Shown piece after piece: positions 63,835 to 64,000 of a DNA stretch of 64,000 bases. Source of the DNA: Telluribacter sp035998675 (GTDB lineage: Bacteria > Bacteroidota > Bacteroidia > Cytophagales > Spirosomataceae); contig NZ_DASYHI010000023.1 in assembly GCF_035998675.1 (NCBI RefSeq), positions 124,001 to 188,000 of the forward strand, in the 5' to 3' direction. The translations under genes and the position numbers were made by a program. Within the stretch, counting starts at the first letter, position 1. Each line of letters begins with the position of its first letter. The notes beneath the pieces were generated by a model, which made no database searches, was not told the DNA's origin, and saw only the letters and a list, made by a program, of their open reading frames with translations.

Positions 63835-64000
63835 GTGACACCCACTCCCCTCCCTTCCACTTCCTTTTCCTGGCCGCTTTTTTCAAAGGCTCCGCTGGTA
63901 GGCATACTACGCCATGTACCCATGCCGGTGCTGCAACAGGTTATTCCACTGTACCTGCGGGCCGGGCTGACTACCCTGGAAATAACGATGAACTCGGCAG
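63835..64000 (+). CDS. KDPG/KDPGal aldolase-like protein, N-terminal fragment cut by window edge
   Basis: From a GTG at 63835 the plus strand is open to the window end (55 codons). Residues from about 19 read KAPLVGILRHV, then PLYLRAGLTTLEITMNSA. This matches the start of class I 2-keto-3-deoxy-6-phosphogluconate/galactonate aldolases, where a xxGILR strand is followed by GGxxxxExTxNS. The enzyme splits KDPG or KDPGal to pyruvate and glyceraldehyde 3-phosphate. That links to the KduD-like gene at the other end of the window. The start codon is uncertain; no in-frame ATG precedes GILR. Confidence 0.7.
   Translation, partial: MTPTPLPSTSFSWPLFSKAPLVGILRHVPMPVLQQVIPLYLRAGLTTLEITMNSA

Overview
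The window reads as chromosomal DNA of a Bacteroidota bacterium, most likely Cytophagales (inference). It carries two SusC/SusD pairs, TAnnTTTG-type -7 boxes, lipoprotein and Tat export signals, and many periplasmic oxidoreductases. Base composition is near 50% GC, and the hexamer family RGTACY is unusually common in most genes. No rRNA, tRNA, CRISPR array or complete insertion sequence was seen.

Region 1 (1-13.4 kb) is a polysaccharide-utilisation locus (PUL). On the minus strand, susC, susD, three tandem paralogous clan GH-A glycoside hydrolases, a sodium/solute symporter and a truncated SDR gene run in one direction. Divergent from susC are a KduD-like dehydrogenase and an IclR-family regulator, which points to 2-keto-3-deoxy sugar acids derived from uronates. 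The plus-strand pair ends at a shared bidirectional terminator near 13.35 kb.

Region 2 (13.4-33.2 kb) is a second, longer PUL on the minus strand. In transcription order it holds susC, susD, a formylglycine sulfatase, a protein with a predicted covalent-flavin motif, a Tat-exported FAD oxidoreductase, an (alpha/alpha)6-like enzyme, a symporter, a GH2 hydrolase and a cytoplasmic FAD oxidoreductase. It is faced by a LacI-family regulator that carries an extra IS1/InsA-like zinc ribbon at its N-terminus. A perfect 34-bp palindrome, probably the operator, lies between that regulator and susC. The sulfatase gene differs in composition from its neighbours and may be a recent arrival.

Region 3 (33.2-41.3 kb) holds mixed genes: an orphan tyrosine recombinase, an AlkD-like repair protein, a GmhA-like isomerase with a ROK kinase, a small lipoprotein-like gene, a 56-bp perfect palindrome, a Tat/lipoprotein Gfo/Idh/MocA oxidoreductase, a cation efflux protein and small envelope proteins.

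Region 4 (41.3-45.7 kb) is a translationally coupled pair: a multi-PAS/GAF histidine kinase and a single-domain response regulator.

Region 5 (45.8-57.1 kb) is rich in periplasmic sugar-oxidation genes: a sugar dehydrogenase-PKD-cytochrome c-CBM fusion, an FAD oxidoreductase, an FG-GAP protein, a ThuA-like protein and a second dehydrogenase-cytochrome c fusion. A Xre/RES toxin-antitoxin pair sits in the divergent junction.

Region 6 (57.2-64 kb) holds a giant CheB-CheR-PAS-histidine kinase, its partner response regulator, and the start of a KDPG/KDPGal-aldolase-like gene cut by the window edge. Together the genes suggest capture of a sulfated, probably uronate-containing glycan, hydrolytic and oxidative breakdown, symporter uptake, and entry through 2-keto-3-deoxy acids. 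The substrate is an inference.
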